Below are positions 59,405 through 64,000 of a stretch of 64,000 nt of DNA, one piece after another. The DNA is from Pythium myriotylum. Taxonomy: Eukaryota > Oomycota > Peronosporomycetes > Pythiales > Pythiaceae. The stretch covers positions 248,001-312,000 of the forward strand of contig JALJCQ010000031.1 of the NCBI GenBank assembly GCA_023091665.1, in the 5' to 3' direction. Under the pieces are notes generated by a model. The model saw only the letters and a list, made by a program, of their open reading frames with translations. It did no database searches and was not told where the DNA came from. Positions within the stretch are counted from its first letter, which is position 1, and every line of letters begins with the position of its first letter. The translations under genes and the position numbers were made by a program.

Positions 59405-60818
59405 GGGAACTAGAGACGACAGCTCCTGGCAGGCACTCGTGGTGCAGTACGGAGGGCTTTCTCGCAGGCTGTGTGGCCTAGACCACCCACCCTAAGATCC
59501 GATTATCCCTTGTAGATACATTCGGCAAGCGTATTTTCTGCCGTCGCAGAAACCTCATCGCAGCGAGCTGCTGAGTTACACAAGTATCCGTCCATCTGGA
59601 TACGCCGGATGGGCCCAGTCGTTTTTTTTTCGCATTATTGTAATCGCTGGTCGCAGTTTCTGTCTCTGGCTGTCTTCATCCCGTTGAAGGATTTTAATGG
59701 TGGTCATTCTGATTAGTCGCTCGCGGTCTGGGGACGTGCAGAGTAAACCTACGTTCTGCTGCTCTCCAAGTTAGACCATGTGATCAATATATATTTGAAA
59801 GAAGAATAGGCAAGCGTGGCCCTGTGAACCCTGGATGTACAGCTAGATCGCTACAATTACGCGTTTGTGAAGTCAAAATGCCGCTTTCCCAACGACAACC
59901 GAGTAGAATCTATAGTTCCTACACGAGGCGGATGCAACATGGATGCAACATTCAACCAACTTGGGTAACGCATCTGTACTATGGGAACACACCAAAGTGC
60001 CACCAATCTGCGAAGGTTGGTTTCGTTCTCTTTTTGGATATCCGGTTGAACGCAGAGCCCTCCACCTTGAACCACCGGATTACCCGTCACCTAAGAGTTG
60101 GGTGGATAGTCACAATTTTTTAACGAGCGTAATCTGGTTCAGCACCGTAGAGGGTACTACACGATAGTTGTCGTCATGTATTGTCTATGTGCTGCTTGTT
60201 GTCTCACATCGTCGAATCGCGCATCGTCCTTGTTATTTAGTCAGCTCATGGCCGTCCCCGACAGTGGTCCATAAAGGACTCCTTGAGCTCTGGAGAGATC
60301 CAAAAGGCTGACGAGGAGACAGTGGAACTCTCATGTGCGATCGCGCGATTCGTCACATTCGAGGATCGAAATTATCGACGCGAAGCACGTCATCAGTCCA
60401 ACCAAAGAAACGGTGCGATTATCCGGATCCTGGAGAAAGGACAGATCGTTTGTGCATACTGTACCAGAAAGCCGTTGGCGTGGAAGTCCACACCGACGAA
60501 GAATGGATTGGCCATCGACAGAAAACAGTTTCCCACGAAGTACCACCGGATTCGCCTAGATCTGCACCGCTCGTACAATTATCAGGGCGAAAAAACGATG
60601 GTAATCCATATCACTACCGCAGAGTATCATCAGAGTCAGTTGCCTTTGAGCGTGAGGTCTATTGGATCGCAATTAATGAACCCTATAGCCGGGTGATATA
60701 CCCTATTGAACTACCACGATGAGTCGCGGCGAAGATGGCGCGATTGCCATTCGTGAAAATCTGTGGCCAGGTGGGCCTCGAGCCGGGGGTGGTGTTCCCG
60801 TGGCTGGATGTGGAGCCC
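59405..60818. other. Intergenic, no gene recognised
   Basis: Open frames at 60283-60722 overlap on both strands and show no domain or codon bias like the real genes. The cluster of secreted enzymes ends before this stretch. Confidence 0.45.
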
Positions 60819-61066
60819 CTAGACACTTCGTCTGGTGTCTATAGCGATGTTGGCCCCGAGGTCGGCCATCTTGTTGTAGGCTCGGAGGTGGTGAGTCCAC
60901 GTGCGAACGCGAACCCGATCAGTTAATCGCCGAGCTTCCGCGTAGAGGGGTCGGAGGGTCGGGCGCCGAGGTGGTCTGTAGCCGCGCACCAGCCCCAGGA
61001 TAAGCGCGCTATCCCCGACAACGTTCAGGCGCCCCGATGTGCTTCAGCGGCCGCCAGTCTAGTGAT
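60819..61066 (-). pseudogene. LINE RNase H end, minus strand, relic
   Basis: The minus-strand frame reads LNVVGDSALILGLVRGYRPP, then HHLRAYNKMADLGANIAIDT and a stop. This is the usual C-terminal RNase H of a plant/oomycete-type LINE, with the GDS aspartate kept. The preceding piece (LAAAEAHRGA) is one base out of frame. The upstream body of the element is missing. Confidence 0.65.
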
Positions 61067-61503
61067 GACAGAGTCAGTTGCAAGTTAGTTCCACAAGCGA
61101 AGTACCCTCATCGTCGGTATTTCTGAATGAATAGCCGGGGTCACGAGTGATTACGTGTCGAACGTTCTCGAGGGAACTACATTGGAACTGGCTTATTCTC
61201 CGTCCTCCTTGGAGTGTGGCAGCGATACGATTCAGTAATGCACTGGTGGTTCTTCTCTTCTTGTGAATCAGCCCACTACATCCGGACAACTGATGGATAT
61301 CCTTCATCACTATTAGGATTCACACTCGTTGAACTCAATAGACTTCATTTGCATAAAAAAAAAATATCCTTCATCATCATCATCACTACCAGGTACTCGC
61401 AGCTAGATTTTAGATGGTAATGCTGAAAGGTGGAGTCTATCGTCGGGGCGGAGAGCCTATAGTTGTATAGCTCGCAGCTAGTGTCTCCGACGGGAAGTGC
61501 AGC
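61067..61503. other. Intergenic between two LINE relics
   Basis: No gene. It contains a copy of the dispersed ATC-tailed repeat at 61311-61385. Confidence 0.5.
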
Positions 61504-64000
61504 GTGGATCCTGGGGAGAATGATGCTAATCACTGTACCCGGAGTCTTGAGACCGAGCTAGTTCAGTTCCCCCCGGAAACGAAAGGATGGGCCTCCGACC
61601 GAGAGAAACTAGGTTCCCCCGTCGCTGACTGCAACCAACTCATCCGCTATCTGGGAGCTCAGATCTCGACCTCGCCTCTGGGGGCGCAGGTTTGGGAAGT
61701 CACTCTCCGGCAGATCCGCGCGCGCCTCCATCTAGCGGCAATCAAGACGAGCGACGACTTGCAGCGCGTTCTGGTCTGCCAAAGTGTCATCATACCGAAG
61801 ATTTTGTTCGTCGCGAGACACGCTTGGCCAACGTCGACGATGATCCTCAAAATGCAAAACTTCATGAACAAATATGTCTGGCATGGCTCGATTTCCGACG
61901 AACCCACGACACGAAGAGCTTGGATGAACTCTACTCTGGCGACCACTCCACGAGTGAAGACGGCCTGCATATACCCTCACTACGCGATGAACTGCTGAAC
62001 CTCAGTGCGACAACGGTGAAACGCTGGTACTCCACGCACGACCCGGTTGCTAAGGCTGTTGGCCTCACGCTCGCTGTCGACGGCTGCCGCAGCGATGCTA
62101 CTCATGTGACACCAGGGCGCGGACCGGATATCCAGCCGCGACTAACCCCGACGCTGGCGAAATCCGGACGTGCGGTCCTCAGAGCAGCAGCCTGCTACCC
62201 ATGGGCCGCAGAAGAACGTGATCTGGTACTGCAGCTACTTTCCACCGCCGGAAGAACCACGCTTAGGAACGGTCGATGGGAAAATGGATGGTTCGTGCGC
62301 GACTTCACGGCCGTCTTAAAGCCTCTCCTGGAAATACGCGCAGTCCAACGATCACGAGTGGGCAGACTAAATGTGAACGCCTTGCGCCACTCCAAGCTTC
62401 TCGGCGCAGATTTATTGCTCCATCCATCGGGTCGACCGCTTCGACAAGGAGATCTCCCCAGACTTCGGATTGGTGATTCTACGATCGACGAGCTCTTGGA
62501 GATTGTCTGGGTAAACGGACGTAAGCTCAAATTCCGTCTCAAGAACCAGAGTTACCCATACGGCTCACCAACCAGCTTTCGCTTATTATGTGACACGATT
62601 GTTTTCTGCTACCCCGACCTACTCACTGCGATCGAGCCAGAAGAGGTCCTTCTGGAACACGGTAAGACCGAGGAGACATGGCGACTACAGACACGTGGAA
62701 GTGCGGTCCATCTCATGCGGGAGCACGGCTCGCACGAAGTGGATGATCTGGGACGCGTCTCTTCGCTCCACCAAGCCGAAGGTACTGCGAGGCGAGCGTC
62801 CCAACGTAGCTCCCTCAAGTTTGCTCCGCATCCAATCCTCAGCCCAGTGCTCCCCCTGTGGGGCGCTTCGCAGCTCCACTCGCGCGAAAAGATTCGAGAG
62901 CTCCTCGCAAAGGCCAGAGTTCAGCGGGCACAAGCTGAGCTCGCCGCACGAGCTGACCAAGCACGGAGTACATCCACGAAGTTTGCGGATGCAATCGAAG
63001 ACGTTACGTGGGCTGCCATTCACAGACTCCCCAACAGCACGAGTTAACAGCGTTTGACTTTCCTACGTGTCAAAGGACAGTGTCTATCAGGCTGGGATCA
63101 CGTGAACAGCCGACGGGGCTGCCCTCACTGTGCCGCCGCTGGGACCAGCGGTGGTTCAGTCTATCACATCGTCTGGACCTGCAACGGGGCAGCGCGGCTT
63201 TGGGCACGGATCAGGGCTCTCTTCGCGCGGCTTGGCTTATGGTGACAACACGATCAGGCATCTAAAACTGAATTCCTTACGGCAGTCTTCAGCCTCCGGC
63301 TTCCACGAGTACCGCACAAAGTCTGGGAACAACCCTCCCTCAGCAAGTGTCAACCGCACGACGACGACGACACAAGAGGAGGTCTCTACCCAGCCCTACA
63401 AGCGGTTTGGCAGCAGTTGGTCTTGGAGACACTTGTCGTCATCATCTCTTGGCGCAATGGAGCCGTCGATCCGCAGCGAGCGTGGTCACCCACGACCGCC
63501 AACGCAATCCACAGTGCCAGGTGCCAACAAGTCCTTGAGACCCTCTCCTTCAAGTTCGCCAGACGCACAGATCTTCCCCCCTACGCGAGCGACTTAGTTG
63601 ATGAGATCCGAGGGCTTCTGCGAGGTCCTCCGGATCAGCCAGCTCTCCCACCTCTACCCAACGCACCAACCCGACTCCTCTTCTTTGCTGGAGGTACCCG
63701 AGGCAACCCGGGACCCGGCGGAGCAGGGTCGGTCGTGATCAACCTTGACCGGACGAAGAACACCCCAACAGTCCTGTGGAGTGCGGCGACGCGCCTCTCA
63801 GCGGCTTCAACAACGAACACCTGTGCAGAATACACCGGCCTGATCACCGGGCTCCAAGCCGCTAAAGAGAACCACTGGACTGGTCTTTACATTATTGGCG
63901 CCAGTGAACTGATTCTACGGCAACTACGCGACCATCGTCCGCCCAAGAACCCCACCCTTCTTTCCATCCGTCAAGCAAGAACTCTAGCGGATCAGCTCGA
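61504..64000 (+). pseudogene. Degenerate LINE (non-LTR retrotransposon) pol, 3' part
   Basis: The region after the RT palm is recognisable: IRYLGAQISTSPLGAQVWEV, VLVCQSVIIPKILFVARHAW and MNKYVWHG (61504 to about 61960). A frameshift follows, then GLHIPSLRDELLNLSATTV and a long open frame to 63047, then another shift into a Cys/His motif (RRGCPHC...YHIVWTC, about 63100-63170). RNase H runs from about 63650 to the window end (GGTRGNPGPGGAG, CAEYTGLITGLQAA). Two catalytic RNase H aspartates are replaced by Ala (FFAGG and IIGASEL). The 5' half, with the endonuclease and RT core, is not in the window. Confidence 0.72.

Noticed and set aside
60283..60722. Overlapping frames of 130-137 residues as a gene
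   Set aside because: Three overlapping frames on both strands, no ATG context, no domain and no codon bias.

Overview
The window looks like nuclear DNA of an oomycete, most likely Phytophthora or a close relative. The genes are compact, intronless and GC-rich and sit in AT-richer intergenic DNA. Most start regions carry the oomycete initiator plus flanking element (TCACTCT followed by AATTTGC). The mobile DNA consists of an Ngaro/PAT-type tyrosine-recombinase retrotransposon, LINE relics and a Harbinger-like fragment. Most predicted secreted products act on plant cell-wall carbohydrate or plant phenolics. No tRNA, rRNA or CRISPR array was recognised.

Layout. 1-4.8 kb: two phenolic acid decarboxylase (PAD) genes, one with a signal peptide and one without, on either side of a 5' fragment of dihydrofolate reductase. 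4.8-17.4 kb: a near-perfect inverted repeat with 5.77 kb arms and a 1.0 kb spacer. Each arm holds two tandem copies of a secreted intradiol ring-cleavage dioxygenase (IDO), giving four genes for the same protein. 18-19 kb: a fifth IDO. 21.6-25 kb: a 0.9 kb fold-back repeat around a sixth IDO, with a duplicated 3' fragment of it. 26.3-59.3 kb: a nested palindromic block with seven more IDO genes, two secreted LPMO-like (histidine-brace candidate) genes, a GH5 glucanase gene and its nonsense-mutated mirror copy, and several IDO fragments. 47.0-52.4 kb: the Ngaro-type element, inserted in one of several paralogous convergent IDO intergenic regions. 59.4-64 kb: relics of LINE elements.

In total I count 13 intact IDO genes, three clear IDO fragments and two decayed relics. 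All intact IDOs have a signal peptide and the Tyr/Tyr/His/His iron ligands. My inference is that the PAD (decarboxylates hydroxycinnamic acids), IDOs (open catecholic rings), LPMO-like proteins and PAN-GH5 glucanase form a mostly extracellular set for attacking or detoxifying lignocellulose-derived phenolics and glucans. Copy number appears to have been raised by repeated palindromic duplication. The duplication history can be partly ordered, because three transposon or insertion events are present in one copy and absent from the paralogous sites.

Limits: all repeat boundaries and identities come from reading and mirrored coordinates, not from alignment software. Palindromes with high identity can also arise in assembly, so read-level support matters.
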